Assembly (NCBI GenBank): GCA_945643635.1 | Contig: CALZFC010000006.1 | Span: 6,753,501 to 6,817,500 of the forward strand | Direction of reading: 5' to 3' | Source: Allodiplogaster sudhausi | Lineage: Eukaryota > Nematoda > Chromadorea > Rhabditida > Diplogasteridae | DNA length: 64,000 bases | In this document: positions 36,766 through 49,558 of the stretch, in pieces | Layout of the letters: every line of letters begins with the position of its first letter | How positions within the stretch are numbered: position 1 is the first letter of the stretch | Made by a program: the position numbers and the translations under genes | Notes under the pieces: generated by a model | Seen by the model: the letters and a program-made list of their open reading frames with translations, nothing else | What the model was told of the DNA's origin: nothing | Database searches by the model: none

Positions 36766-37851
36766 TGGGAGAGGAAGAGAGAGAGATAGAGAGGGAGAGA
36801 GAGAGAAACGGATAGGGAGGAAAAGGAAGACAAAGTGGGTGATAGAGAGAGAGAGAGTGAGAGAGAGTGAGTTTGAGAGAGAGAGAGGTTGGGAGAGGAA
36901 GAGAGAGAGAGTTTGAGAAAGAAAGAGATGAAGGGGGTGAGAGAGAAAGAAGGGGGGGGGACTTTAAATTGTGGAGTAATATAATAGAGAAAGAAAGAGA
37001 ACCAACAGGAAGGTGAATAATTTATCCTTTACTTTCTTTCTTTTAACGCGCTTGTAATTTCCTTCTTTTAAATTTATACTTGGTTTCGCTCTGGTTTTTG
37101 CTATCGACTTCTTTCATAATCAGATGAAAATAGTGTGATTTACAGGTGCCTTTGTTTCCTGTCCGGGTGCAAGAACATCTAAAAGTTGGAGAGGTCTGTA
37201 ATTTTGTTTGCTTTGTGCGAAGCATTTGTTTGCATTGATTTTTAAGTTTGTATTCTTCGTATTCTAAATAAACGGATGACACTTTAAGATCTCATGATAG
37301 TAATAGATGTCTTTTTGAAATCAAGTTTTTTTCCTTCTTTTCCATGAGAAAATCAAAATCATTAACGGTCGTAGGCAGATTTTTTTAATATGTATTTAGA
37401 TGTATGATCTCTCAAGGTATCTATTTGTTTCTCTTTTTTCCATGATGATGCTATATTAATGATATCTCATATCTATCAAGGGAGCTATTAAAAAATTCTT
37501 TTTTGTTCATGATGAAATATCAAGGTCAATATTGGTTTTGGTCGGATTAATTAATAGATATTTTTAAAGACAGTAGTGATATCCCATATCTTTCAAGGTG
37601 GACGAGCCCATTTCTCCAAAGCGTGCCTCGGGAGGCTTACTGCCTCCATGGTTTCCGCCCGTCTCAGCACTTTGGCTTGTCGAGAGAGGAGAGAGCGCAG
37701 AGATGGGAGAGGAGGAGGGAGGGATAAGGGGAAAGGAGGAGGGGGAAGGAAGAGGAGAGAGCAGGACGGATCGCCTGAAATGGTACGATTTCACCATTTA
37801 GTATGTGGAGTAGTCGCCTCGTGATCTTTGATTTTGTAGTTATTATTATTA

Positions 37852-37903
<52 letters not shown>

Positions 37904-38027
37904 TACTGATATATTTCTCTCTCACAATTGCTCTCTCTGTCTTTTTTTTTATCTTTTCTCACTCGTTCTCATTCTCTCCGTTTCTCTGCCTTATCTCTCT
38001 CTCTCTCTCTCTCTCTATCTCTATCTC

Positions 38028-38066
<39 letters not shown>

Positions 38067-38715
38067 CATATTGCAGTCTCTGCTCTCGCTTCTCGTCCGC
38101 TCTCTCGGCCGAGACGCTAACTCCCTCGTTCGACTCGCACACTGCCTCTGCCCTGCATCTGAGCTCGTCCGCCCTACCGCTAAGGAGAAAATACGAAATT
38201 GTAAGTTTTTTTTTTTAATATTTATTTACTTCTTGATTTTTCATTATTCTTACTATAAAAGTATGATAAGTTTCTCTCTCTCTCAACACTATCTCTCTTC
38301 ACCTCTCCAGTTCTCTTTCTCGCTCTCTCTCTCTCTCTCTCTCTCTATCTCTTTCTCGCTCTCTCTCCATTCTCGCTCTCTCCCCATCTCTTTCTCACTC
38401 TCTCTCTCTCTCTCTCTGCACCTCTCCAGCTCTCTCATACCCTCTCTCGCTCTCTCTCTCCCTCTTTCTGTCTCTCTCTCCCCTTTTCTCTCCTTTTCAG
38501 CGTCCACCCCCATCGAAGCGGCCTAAGCCACCACCTCCAGAGAAGGGCGCAGCCCGCTCGAAGGCTCGAAGAGTGGCGTCGGCGGCCGCGGCGGCGGAAC
38601 AACGGGCGAAGAAAACGGAGAGGGGCGGAGCAGTGGCAGGATTCAATGTCAGTGGAGTGAGAGGAAAGAGAGAGGAAAGAGAGAGAGTGAGAGAGAGAGG
38701 GAGGGAGAGGAAAGA

Positions 38716-38753
<38 letters not shown>

Positions 38754-39299
38754 GAGAGAGGGCGAAAGAGAGAAGAGAGAGGGAGTGAGAGAGGAGAGAG
38801 AGGAAGTAGCTTTCTCTTTTGCGGCAAGGGCACTTGTTGTAAGAAGAATCGAAGCAGGTGAGAGCTCTAGAGAGAGAGAAAGAGAGAGAATGATAATTAG
38901 AGCGGGTGAGAGAGGAGAGACAAGAGAACATTATAAACTCAACAAGTTCGTGAAAAAATGGATAATTATCTTTTGGTTACTTTTATTAAGTTTTTTTATT
39001 ATAAATAACACTTTTAAAGCATACCCACGTCGATCCACTGCTCTTCTCGGAAGCACTACGGAATGTCGCTACAGTACCCTCTGTTCCGGATACAGTACCC
39101 CAGGCAGGAGGACTGGCTACAGTACCCGAGGAAGGTGGAACAGGAGTGAGAAGAAGAGAGGAAGTTGCGACGACATCAAGAGAAAAGGAAGAGAGAGGGA
39201 ATGGAAGAGAGGAAGAGGGAATGACGAATGAACAGGCAGAACATGATGATGTGGTATTCGAGGAGGAAGTGCATGAGGTTTGACAGCTTGTTTACTTCT

Positions 39300-39345
<46 letters not shown>

Positions 39346-39584
39346 GTTTCTCTCTTGCGGCATTTTGCAGTTATGTCTCATCTCTTACCCATGAAATTGA
39401 ATCGAGGATGCATACCCTTTCAATTTTGTTTTGCGATATTTTTTATATAAAAAAAGTACTTTGCTTTGTGTCAAGTTTACTTTTCTTCAAATCTCTATAA
39501 CTTTATTCTCCCTCTTTGGCCATCTCTCTCTCTCTCTCTCTCTCTCTTTCTCCCTCTCTTTCACTTTCTCCCTCTCTCTCACTT

Positions 39585-39651
<67 letters not shown>

Positions 39652-39668
39652 TGCTCTCTCTCTCTTTG

Positions 39669-39704
<36 letters not shown>

Positions 39705-40241
39705 TCTCTCTCTTCCAGCATCCCCCACCAGCTGTTCCCTCTCCGCCTCCCGCCCTCGACGAAGCCACTCTGTTCGGTGCTCTTCCATCGGATGCCTCCC
39801 CTGCCCGAGTCATGCAACTCGCCGTGTTACGAAGCATCTTCGGCAAGGACAGAGAGACGGCGAGCGAGATTAAAGCGGTTAGAGGGAGTTTTTTTTCTTC
39901 TTTTTATATCTTAATTATGTTTTTTGTTTTATTTTATATTCTTAATTAATCTAGTTCTCTTTTTTTAATTATTATAAAAAAATGGTTATTAATAGCACAG
40001 AGCTATTAAGAAGCCCTTCATGTCTTGTTGTATTCATATTGCTTATATAAAATTAAGTATATAAAGAGTAATTAACAAGCGCTTTAGCAATTTCGTGTGA
40101 AATCTGAGAACAAAAAATATTAAATAATTGAAATTCGCAGGCCTTTGCACACATTCACGGCGTACGAACGACGGCAGCCACGGCAACGATTGCAGAGGAA
40201 GTGGCAGTGGAAGAGACACCACCTCCACCCAGGCCTGCTGT

Positions 40242-40272
<31 letters not shown>

Positions 40273-41158
40273 TTAGAGAGTAGGAGACTAGAGAAAATGG
40301 CGAGAGAGAGAGAGAGAGGGTGAAAGACAGGTGATAGAGAGCGAGGGGAAAGAGAGATAAAGTCGGGTAGTGAAAAAGTGTAGCAGAGAATATGAGAGGG
40401 GGGGCATTGTCAAAAGAGTCAAATACCTCCTTTCTTCATGCCGTCTTTTCCTTCAGGTCTTCACAGCTCCTCTCCGCTTGAAAATCAACATCGCTCCACC
40501 TCCCGAAGAGGAGATTGCCGAGCCGTCTCCTTCCAGTGGTAAGATATCGTGTTTACTTAATTTTTTTATCTTTAAAAAATCAATTTTAACTGTTGTTTTT
40601 AGTTAAACTTGATTATGTCTATTTTAAAATATTTGATTTATTGTGGGCAACTAATTGTCAGTTTTCAATCTTTCCCTTCCAGGCGGAACTGCGAGGGAAG
40701 AAGACGTCGCAAGTCCGATGGAAGTGGCCGAAAATGTGGACGGAACTCGATCAAAGGTCGGAGATCAAAAGATCAAGTTTTTTTTATCGATTTTACTCTT
40801 TAGTTAGCAGTCTTTAAAAAAAGGGGTTTTGTTTTCTTTCTTCAAAAAATGACCAATTTTGCTCTTATTTTTTTCAGAATATTCTTTAATTTTTTATTGT
40901 TTTTTTTTATTATTTATCATAGTTATTGCTTCTCTAAGTAATTAAAATAAGAATAACAAAATATTTCTTTAAATAGATAATTTTAGGTAGTGTTTAAAAA
41001 ATAAAATATTTTAGAAAAAGAAAAAGCACAAGAAGCACAAGCGTGAGCGGCGGGAGAAGGAAGCAAACGGAGAGGAGAGCAGTGCCGCCGTGGAGTCTGG
41101 GCCCCTGCCGCCCCTCAGGCTAAAGATCAAACTTGGCCCCAGGCCAACTGTCGAATAG
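35442..41158 (+). CDS. TAF3: TAF3-like TFIID subunit with N-terminal histone fold (624 residues, 14 exons)
   Basis: Exons: 35442-35558, 35705-35887, 36218-36356, 36604-36719, 37146-37193, 37598-37782, 38077-38200, 38501-38647, 39020-39277, 39719-39877, 40141-40239, 40457-40538, 40683-40756, 41015-41158; all phases agree. After a Ser/Pro-rich leader, residues about 101-185 form a bromodomain-associated histone fold (HSTVRLLHQFGF; DLESVFEMLRIDVDEMNDYM). A LFPV...LLPPWFPP segment follows, resembling the spacer and proline motif after the TAF3 histone fold. The rest is low complexity: proline- and alanine-rich basic blocks, TVP repeats, PLRLKINIAPP, then a lysine/histidine-rich KKKKHKKHKRERREK and terminal PPLRLKIKLGPR. 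In TFIID, TAF3 pairs with TAF10 and contacts promoter chromatin. Vertebrate TAF3 has a C-terminal PHD finger, which is absent here. TAF8 or SUPT7L are alternatives for the histone fold; the C-terminal half favours TAF3. Confidence 0.7.
35997..36217 (+). repeat. CT array as polypyrimidine tract of TAF3 exon 3
   Basis: About 215 bp of CT/CCCTC repeats run into the acceptor at 36217. The copy at 42987-43203 differs in the length of the C-run. Confidence 0.9.
36722..36970 (+). repeat. (GA)n array following the TAF3 exon 4 donor
   Basis: GAGAGA with GGTTGGGAGAGG interruptions starts immediately after the donor at 36720. The same array follows the copy-2 exon. Confidence 0.9.
37843..38075 (+). repeat. 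(ATT)n then (CT)n in TAF3 intron 6
   Basis: A trinucleotide ATT array (about 37843-37900) is followed by CT repeats that lead to the acceptor of exon 7. Copy 2 has fewer ATT units. Confidence 0.9.
38270..38500 (+). repeat. (CT)n array before TAF3 exon 8
   Basis: About 230 bp of CT/CGCTC repeats end at the TTTTCAG acceptor of the exon at 38501. Confidence 0.9.
38655..38905 (+). repeat. (GA)n array after TAF3 exon 8
   Basis: GAGA repeats follow the exon 8 donor. A short open patch at 38810-38857 inside it has a stop in the needed frame and is not an exon. Confidence 0.85.
39522..39718 (+). repeat. (CT)n array before TAF3 exon 10
   Basis: About 195 bp of CT repeats end at CTTCCAG before the exon at 39719. 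Copy 2 carries a different number of CT units. Confidence 0.9.
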
Positions 41159-42374
41159 GCTCCGCCCACCCGTCCGGCCTTAGACTCCGCCCACCCGAAC
41201 GGCTTCTAGCTCCGCCCCCGTCCTCTTGCCCCGCCCATCCGTCCTAGTCTTCGGTATCTTCCCCCTCCCCCTCCCGGCAGTCCTATCTTTTTTTGTGTGC
41301 CTCGACATGCCAGATTTGTTGTTTTTTATCTTCGTCTTCTTTATTTTCACTCTTCCTCTTCTACACAGCTCTAGGGTACATGTCGCTTCCATCGGGTATC
41401 AAAGCATCCATTTCGTATCAACACAGAGACCAAACCTATTCGTTCTTTCTTTTTTTCTCTCATCCAGATATGCATGCTCTCTCTCTCTCTCTTCTCCCCT
41501 TTTCTCAGAGAAAAAAAAACGCTCAATGATATTTTTTATATGGAAAAGTCTTAATAGCCAAGTATTGTTCTTTTAATCTTTTATTCACGTTTTGTTTTTT
41601 TCATAACCCTGACTCTCTCTTTTTTATATGTATGATGTAGCATTCTTTTACCTTTTAATCTTAATGTACTCCCTTGAAGAGCTCCAATATAACTTTCGAG
41701 TTTGAGCATATCCCAAGTGTTTTATTCTAGGAAAGGGTCCACGATGATCCACACTCTTTTTTCTCTCTCTCTCTCCCCTAATTATTCAACCAACCAGGTT
41801 GTTATTCGCACTACTTTAGTGATCCAGACTGTTCAACTAATTTTTCTCTCTCTCTCTCTCTCCCTCTCTTCCCTCTCCTTTCACCTATCTCTCTCTCTCT
41901 CTTTCACTCTTTGTCTCTCTCTTCCCTCCCTTTTCATCTATCTTTCTCTCTCTCTCGCTCTCTCTCCCTCCCTAGGAGAATGTATTAACTGTGCAAGCTT
42001 CCCGTCTTCGTATCTCTATATCAATCGTCTATCTTCCATCTGCTTGCTCACGCACTCTTTGAATTGAGCTCTAAATCAGACGAACGTGACTATTGATCGA
42101 TTGAGACAGAATAGTTCCAGCCGAGGAAGTAATTGGCTGGCGAGTTTTTTGCTGTTACTACTATTTGTGTGCATCGTATTCTGTTATTTCTGTTTTCACT
42201 CCTCTGGTCTCGTCATTATTGATCTGTTTTTGAAGTTTCGTCATGATATGTTCATCATTTCATCTTTGCCGAATCGTCCTTTGTAAAGGTCACTTTTTAA
42301 GGAATAAAAGGACGCCGACTTGTTCAGCGAGTTTTGACTGTCATCATGATTTGAGATATAAACGTTTTTCCTAG
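41159..42374 (+). other. 3' flank of the TAF3-like gene
   Basis: It starts with a GC-rich tract of repeated TCCGCCCACCCG-type blocks (41159-41250), probably 3' UTR, then CT arrays (about 41760-41780, 41850-41970). No other coding exon was found. Confidence 0.5.
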
Positions 42375-42561
42375 ATCAAGGGAAGTACGAATTCGCACGA
42401 CTTACGAAATGACAGAGCGAGCCAATCAATTAATTCTTCAATTATCTGCGATACACGAACTGCAGCGAAATCATGAAGATAAAGATGTTGAAACAAATGA
42501 AAACCAATCATACGAAGACGGTAACACAGCGCACGTTGGAAAGAAGCCATTATTAGGGTGA
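42375..42561 (+). CDS. Possible terminal exon or small coiled-coil ORF (copy 1)
   Basis: After a TTTTTCCTAG acceptor there is an open frame ending in TGA at 42561. From the ATG at 42409 it gives 50 residues, including the helical TERANQLILQLSAIHELQRN and an acidic tail. Amino-acid composition looks coding, and it is not a shadow of another gene. No upstream exon could be linked, and no family was recognised. Confidence 0.35.
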
Positions 42562-42691
42562 AAAGAAAAAAATTGGTCGTATGTTGGAACCGACATGTTG
42601 TGAAATTGTTTATCTGATTTTATTATTGTGTTTATTATTTTGTTTCCTTTTGTATGTACTTAGCTTTTTTGTTAAAAAAAGATTAAAATAG

Positions 42692-43708
42692 GCGCCCTCG
42701 CGCCCGTTGGGCGGTGGCGCGCGCGAAGGGCCCTCGTCGTACCAGCATTCCTCCTCCCGCCGAGGGGCCCCCGCTCTGCCCCCCTCTGCCACCGAATTAG
42801 ACCTCGTTCCATCGACATCGTCAGAAGCCTCTCTAGTAGCCTTCCCAACCGCAGGAGATATTGCAGTCGGAGAGGTTGGTGGAGAGACATTAAACATTTA
42901 TCTGTATTTATTTCATTTCTCAAGGATCGTGTGTTTTGTATTACTGAAAGTTTTATTTTTTTATACTCACTTGCTTTTTTTCTCACTCTCTCTCTCTCTC
43001 TCTCTCTTTCTAACTCTCACTCTCAATTTCTCCCTGCTCCGTCTCTCGCCCTCACTTTCTCTCTCTCTCTCGTTCTCTCTTCCTGTCTTTCTCTCTCTTT
43101 TTCTCTCTCTCCTTTCACTCTCCCCTCCCTTTCTCTCTTCCTCTCTCCCCCCCTCTCTCACTCTTGCGCTCTCTTCCTGTCTCTCTCTCTCTCTCCCTTC
43201 CAGCTGCGCCACTCCACGGTCCGTCTCCTCCACCAGTTCGGCTTCACTCACGGTGCCGAGGCGAGCATCGACCTCCTCTCCGGTATCGCTGTCCGCTACA
43301 TGAAAAGCATGGCAGAAAGGGTTGCCGATGCCTCACGGAATGGTGAGCGGAGCTTTTTTTGAAGTTGTGGGCGGAGCCTTTTTTTTCTTTTAGATGGTTT
43401 GTGATCGTATATTTGTAAGGAGAACATCAAGGGTATTCCGTTCGAAATGTTGTAACCGAGCACATGCACGATTTGATTTTACCATGTTTTTTTTACTCCC
43501 TTGAAAATTATTGGAGTATTTATTTATTTATCTGTTTATTTGTTTATTTATTAATTTTTTTAAATTTATATATTATTTTAATTATTTAGCTGGCCGCTCG
43601 AAAGCGTACATCGCCGACTTGGAAAGCGTTTTCGAGATGCTGCGGATTGATGTTGATGAGATGAACGACTACATGAAGCAGAATCGGGCGATGCGAGCGA
43701 GAGAGGTT

Positions 43709-43753
<45 letters not shown>

Positions 43754-44841
43754 TGGGAGAGGAAGAGAGAGAGATAGAGAGGGAGAGAGAGAGAAACGGA
43801 TAGGGAGGAAAAGGAAGACAAAGTGGGTGATAGAGAGAGAGAGAGTGAGAGAGAGTGAGTTTGAGAGAGAGAGAGGTTGGGAGAGGAAGAGAGAGAGAGT
43901 TTGAGAAAGAAAGAGATGAAGGGGGTGAGAGAGAAAGAAGGGGGGGGGGGACTTTAAATTGTGGAGTAATATAATAGAGAAAGAAAGAGAACCAACAGGA
44001 AGGTGAATAATTTATCCTTTACTTTCTTTCTTTTAACGCGCTTGTAATTTCCTTCTTTTAAATTTATACTTGGTTTCGCTCTGGTTTTTGCTATCGACTT
44101 CTTTCATAATCAGATGAAAATAGTGTGATTTACAGGTGCCTTTGTTTCCTGTCCGGGTGCAAGAACATCTAAAAGTTGGAGAGGTCTGTAATTTTGTTTG
44201 CTTTGTGCGAAGCATTTGTTTGCATTGATTTTTAAGTTTGTATTCTTCGTATTCTAAATAAACGGATGACACTTTAAGATCTCATGATAGTAATAGATGT
44301 CTTTTTGAAATCAAGTTTTTTTCCTTCTTTTCCATGAGAAAATCAAAATCATTAACGGTCGTAGGCAGATTTTTTTAATATGTATTTAGATGTATGATCT
44401 CTCAAGGTATCTATTTGTTTCTCTTTTTTCCATGATGATGCTATATTAATGATATCTCATATCTATCAAGGGAGCTATTAAAAAATTCTTTTTTGTTCAT
44501 GATGAAATATCAAGGTCAATATTGGTTTTGGTCGGATTAATTAATAGATATTTTTAAAGACAGTAGTGATATCCCATATCTTTCAAGGTGGACGAGCCCA
44601 TTTCTCCAGAGCGTGCCTCGGGAGGCTTACTGCCTCCATGGTTTCCGCCCGTCTCAGCACTTTGGCTTGTCGAGAGAGGAGAGAGCGCAGAGATGGGAGA
44701 GGAGGAGGGAGGGATAAGGGGAAAGGAGGAGGGGGAAGGAAGAGGAGAGAGCAGGACGGATCGCCTGAAATGGTACGATTTCACCATTTAGTATGTGGAG
44801 TAGTCGCCTCGTGATCTTTGATTTTGTAGTTATTATTATTA

Positions 44842-44887
<46 letters not shown>

Positions 44888-45012
44888 TACTGATATATTT
44901 CTCTCTCACAATTGCTCTCTCTGTCTTTTTTTTTTATCTTTTCTCACTCGTTCTCATTCTCTCCGTTTCTCTGCCTTATCTCTCTCTCTCTCTCTCTCTC
45001 TATCTCTATCTC

Positions 45013-45049
<37 letters not shown>

Positions 45050-45300
45050 CATATTGCAGTCTCTGCTCTCGCTTCTCGTCCGCTCTCTCGGCCGAGACGC
45101 TAACTCCCTCGTTCGACTCGCACACTGCCTCTGCCCTGCATCTGAGCTCGTCCGCCCTACCGCTAAGGAGAAAATACGAAATTGTAAGTTTTTTTTTTAA
45201 ATATTTATTTACTTCTTGATTTTTCATTATTCTTACTATAAAAGTATGATAAGTTTCTCTCTCTCTCAACACTATCTCTCTTCACCTCTCCAGTTCTCTT

Positions 45301-45337
<37 letters not shown>

Positions 45338-45700
45338 TTCTCGCTCTCTCTCCATTCTCGCTCTCTCCCCATCTCTTTCTCACTCTCTCTCTCTCTCTCT
45401 CTGCACCTCTCCAGCTCTCTCATACCCTCTCTCGCTCTCTCTCTCCCTCTTTCTGTCTCTCTCTCCCCTTTTCTCTCCTTTTCAGCGTCCACCCCCATCG
45501 AAGCGGCCTAAGCCACCACCTCCAGAGAAGGGCGCAGCCCGCTCGAAGGCTCGAAGAGTGGCGTCGGCGGCCGCGGCGGCGGAACAACGGGCGAAGAAAA
45601 CGGAGAGGGGCGGAGCAGTGGCAGGATTCAATGTCAGTGGAGTGAGAGGAAAGAGAGAGGAAAGAGAGAGAGTGAGAGAGAGAGGGAGGGAGAGGAAAGA

Positions 45701-45736
<36 letters not shown>

Positions 45737-46294
45737 GAGAGAGGGCGAAAGAGAGAAGAGAAAGGGAGTGAGAGAGGAGAGAGAGAGGAGAGAGAGGAAG
45801 TAGCTTTCTCTTTTGCGGCAAGGGCACTTGTTGTAAGAAGAATCGAAGCAGGTGAGAGCTCTAGAGAGAGAGAAAGAGAGAGAATGATAATTAGAGCGGG
45901 TGAGAGAGGAGAGACAAGAGAACATTATAAACTCAACAAGTTCGTGAAAAAATGGATAATTATCTTTTTGGTTACTTTTATTAAGTTTTTTTATTATAAA
46001 TAACACTTTTAAAGCATACCCACGTCGATCCACTGCTCTTCTCGGAAGCACTACGGAATGTCGCTACAGTACCCTCTGTTCCGGATACAGTACCCCAGGC
46101 AGGAGGACTGGCTACAGTACCCGAGGAAGGTGGAACAGGAGTGAGAAGAAGAGAGGAAGTTGCGACGACATCAAGAGAAAAGGAAGAGAGAGGGAATGGA
46201 AGAGAGGAAGAGGGAATGACGAATGAACAGGCAGAACATGATGATGTGGTATTCGAGGAGGAAGTGCATGAGGTTTGACAGCTTGTTTACTTCT

Positions 46295-46334
<40 letters not shown>

Positions 46335-46573
46335 GTTTCTCTCTTGCGGCATTTTGCAGTTATGTCTCATCTCTTACCCATGAAATTGAATCGAGGATGC
46401 ATACCCTTTCAATTTTGTTTTGCGATATTTTTTATATAAAAAAAGTACTTTGCTTTGTGTCAAGTTTACTTTTCTTCAAATCTCTATAACTTTATTCTCC
46501 CTCTTTGGCCATCTCTCTCTCTCTCTCTCTCTCTCTTTCTCCCTCTCTTTCACTTTCTCCCTCTCTCTCACTT

Positions 46574-46652
<79 letters not shown>

Positions 46653-46671
46653 TGCTCTCTCTCTCTTTGGT

Positions 46672-46703
<32 letters not shown>

Positions 46704-48155
46704 TCTCTCTCTTCCAGCATCCCCCACCAGCTGTTCCCTCTCCGCCTCCCGCCCTCGACGAAGCCACTCTGTTCGGTGCTCTTCCATCGGATGCCTCCCC
46801 TGCCCGAGTCATGCAACTCGCCGTGTTACGAAGCATCTTCGGCAAGGACAGAGAGACGGCGAGCGAGATTAAAGCGGTTAGAGGGAGTTTTTTTTCTTCT
46901 TTTTATATCTTAATTATGTTTTTTGTTTTATTTTATATTCTTAATTAATCTAGTTCTCTTTTTTTAATTATTATAAAAAAATGGTTATTAATAGCACAGA
47001 GCTATTAAGAAGCCCTTCATGTCTTGTTGTATTCATATTGCTTATATAAAATTAAGTATATAAAGAGTAATTAACAAGCGCTTTAGCAATTTCGTGTGAA
47101 ATCTGAGAACAAAAAATATTAAATAATTGAAATTCGCAGGCCTTTGCACACATTCACGGCGTACGAACGACGGCAGCCACGGCAACGATTGCAGAGGAAG
47201 TGGCAGTGGAAGAGACACCACCTCCACCCAGGCCTGCTGTTAGTAGAGAGAGAGAGAGAGAGAGAGAGATTAGAGAGTAGGAGACTAGAGAAAATGGCGA
47301 GAGAGAGAGAGAGAGGGTGAAAGACAGGTGATAGAGAGCGAGGGGAAAGAGAGATAAAGTCGGGTAGTGAAAAAGTGTAGCAGAGAATATGAGAGGGGGG
47401 GCATTGTCAAAAGAGTCAAATACCTCCTTTCTTCATGCCGTCTTTTCCTTCAGGTCTTCACAGCTCCTCTCCGCTTGAAAATCAACATCGCTCCACCTCC
47501 CGAAGAGGAGATTGCCGAGCCGTCTCCTTCCAGTGGTAAGATATCGTGTTTACTTAATTTTTTTATCTTTAAAAAATCAATTTTAACTGTTGTTTTTAGT
47601 TAAACTTGATTATGTCTATTTTAAAATATTTGATTTATTGTGGGCAACTAATTGTCAGTTTTCAATCTTTCCCTTCCAGGCGGAACTGCGAGGGAAGAAG
47701 ACGTCGCAAGTCCGATGGAAGTGGCCGAAAATGTGGACGGAACTCGATCAAAGGTCGGAGATCAAAAGATCAAGTTTTTTTTATCGATTTTACTCTTTAG
47801 TTAGCAGTCTTTAAAAAAGGGGTTTTGTTTTCTTTCTTCAAAAAATGACCAATTTTTGCTCTTATTTTTTTCAGAATATTCTTTAATTTTTTATTGTTTT
47901 TTTTTATTATTTATCATAGTTATTGCTTCTCTAAGTAATTAAAATAAGAATAACAAAATATTTCTTTAAATAGATAATTTTAGGTAGTGTTTAAAAAATA
48001 AAATATTTTAGAAAAAGAAAAAGCACAAGAAGCACAAGCGTGAGCGGCGGGAGAAGGAAGCAAACGGAGAGGAGAGCAGTGCCGCCGTGGAGTCTGGGCC
48101 CCTGCCGCCCCTCAGGCTAAAGATCAAACTTGGCCCCAGGCCAACTGTCGAATAG
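42692..48155 (+). pseudogene. Second, 5'-truncated copy of the TAF3-like gene (exons 2-14)
   Basis: It contains the equivalents of exons 2-14 in the same order, with splice sites and frames intact. The first coding exon, the 35-bp repeats and the trans-splice acceptor are missing because the duplicated unit begins inside intron 1. One amino-acid change was noted: PKRASG in copy 1 is PERASG here (AAG to GAG near 44609). It could be silent, use a new 5' exon, be trans-spliced at an internal acceptor, or be reached by read-through. It could also be an assembly artefact. I call it a pseudogene only because the start is missing. Confidence 0.7.
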
Positions 48156-49371
48156 GCTCCGCCCACCCGTCCGGCCTTAGACTCCGCCCACCCGAACGGC
48201 TTCTAGCTCCGCCCCCGTCCTCTTGCCCCGCCCATCCGTCCTAGTCTTCGGTATCTTCCCCCTCCCCCTCCCGGCAGTCCTATCTTTTTTTGTGTGCCTC
48301 GACATGCCAGATTTGTTGTTTTTTATCTTCGTCTTCTTTATTTTCACTCTTCCTCTTCTACACAGCTCTAGGGTACATGTCGCTTCCATCGGGTATCAAA
48401 GCATCCATTTCGTATCAACACAGAGACCAAACCTATTCGTTCTTTCTTTTTTTCTCTCATCCAGATATGCATGCTCTCTCTCTCTCTCTTCTCCCCTTTT
48501 CTCAGAGAAAAAAAAACGCTCAATGATATTTTTTATATGGAAAAGTCTTAATAGCCAAGTATTGTTCTTTTAATCTTTTATTCACGTTTTGTTTTTTTCA
48601 TAACCCTGACTCTCTCTTTTTTATATGTATGATGTAGCATTCTTTTACCTTTTAATCTTAATGTACTCCCTTGAAGAGCTCCAATATAACTTTCGAGTTT
48701 GAGCATATCCCAAGTGTTTTATTCTAGGAAAGGGTCCACGATGATCCACACTCTTTTTTCTCTCTCTCTCTCCCCTAATTATTCAACCAACCAGGTTGTT
48801 ATTCGCACTACTTTAGTGATCCAGACTGTTCAACTAATTTTTCTCTCTCTCTCTCTCTCCCTCTCTTCCCTCTCCTTTCACCTATCTCTCTCTCTCTCTT
48901 TCACTCTTTGTCTCTCTCTTCCCTCCCTTTTCATCTATCTTTCTCTCTCTCTCGCTCTCTCTCCCTCCCTAGGAGAATGTATTAACTGTGCAAGCTTCCC
49001 GTCTTCGTATCTCTATATCAATCGTCTATCTTCCATCTGCTTGCTCACGCACTCTTTGAATTGAGCTCTAAATCAGACGAACGTGACTATTGATCGATTG
49101 AGACAGAATAGTTCCAGCCGAGGAAGTAATTGGCTGGCGAGTTTTTTGCTGTTACTACTATTTGTGTGCATCGTATTCTGTTATTTCTGTTTTCACTCCT
49201 CTGGTCTCGTCATTATTGATCTGTTTTTGAAGTTTCGTCATGATATGTTCATCATTTCATCTTTGCCGAATCGTCCTTTGTAAAGGTCACTTTTTAAGGA
49301 ATAAAAGGACGCCGACTTGTTCAGCGAGTTTTGACTGTCATCATGATTTGAGATATAAACGTTTTTCCTAG

Positions 49372-49558
49372 ATCAAGGGAAGTACGAATTCGCACGACTT
49401 ACGAAATGACAGAGCGAGCCAATCAATTAATTCTTCAATTATCTGCGATACACGAACTGCAGCGAAATCATGAAGATAAAGATGTTGAAACAAATGAAAA
49501 CCAATCATACGAAGACGGTAACACAGCGCACGTTGGAAAGAAGCCATTATTAGGGTGA
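49372..49558 (+). CDS. Possible terminal exon or small coiled-coil ORF (copy 2)
   Basis: Duplicate of the 42375-42561 frame with the same 50-residue ORF from the ATG at 49406. In this copy it lies 0.5 kb upstream of the GST exons. A link to the GST frame is possible but not visible. Confidence 0.3.

Larger units (their letters stand above)
35617..42604 (+). repeat. Tandem duplication, copy 1 (6988 bp)
   Basis: This segment starts in intron 1 of the TAF3-like gene (ATTGTTTATCTGATT) and runs past the gene to GACATGTTGTGAA. It is followed head-to-tail by a near-identical copy. The offset between copies drifts from 6987 to 6999, almost all from repeat-length differences. Confidence 0.97.

Noticed and set aside
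38810..38857. Extra TAF3 exon between exons 8 and 9
   Set aside because: It has acceptor-like and donor-like ends, but the frame required by phase contains a stop; exons 8 and 9 join directly in phase 0.
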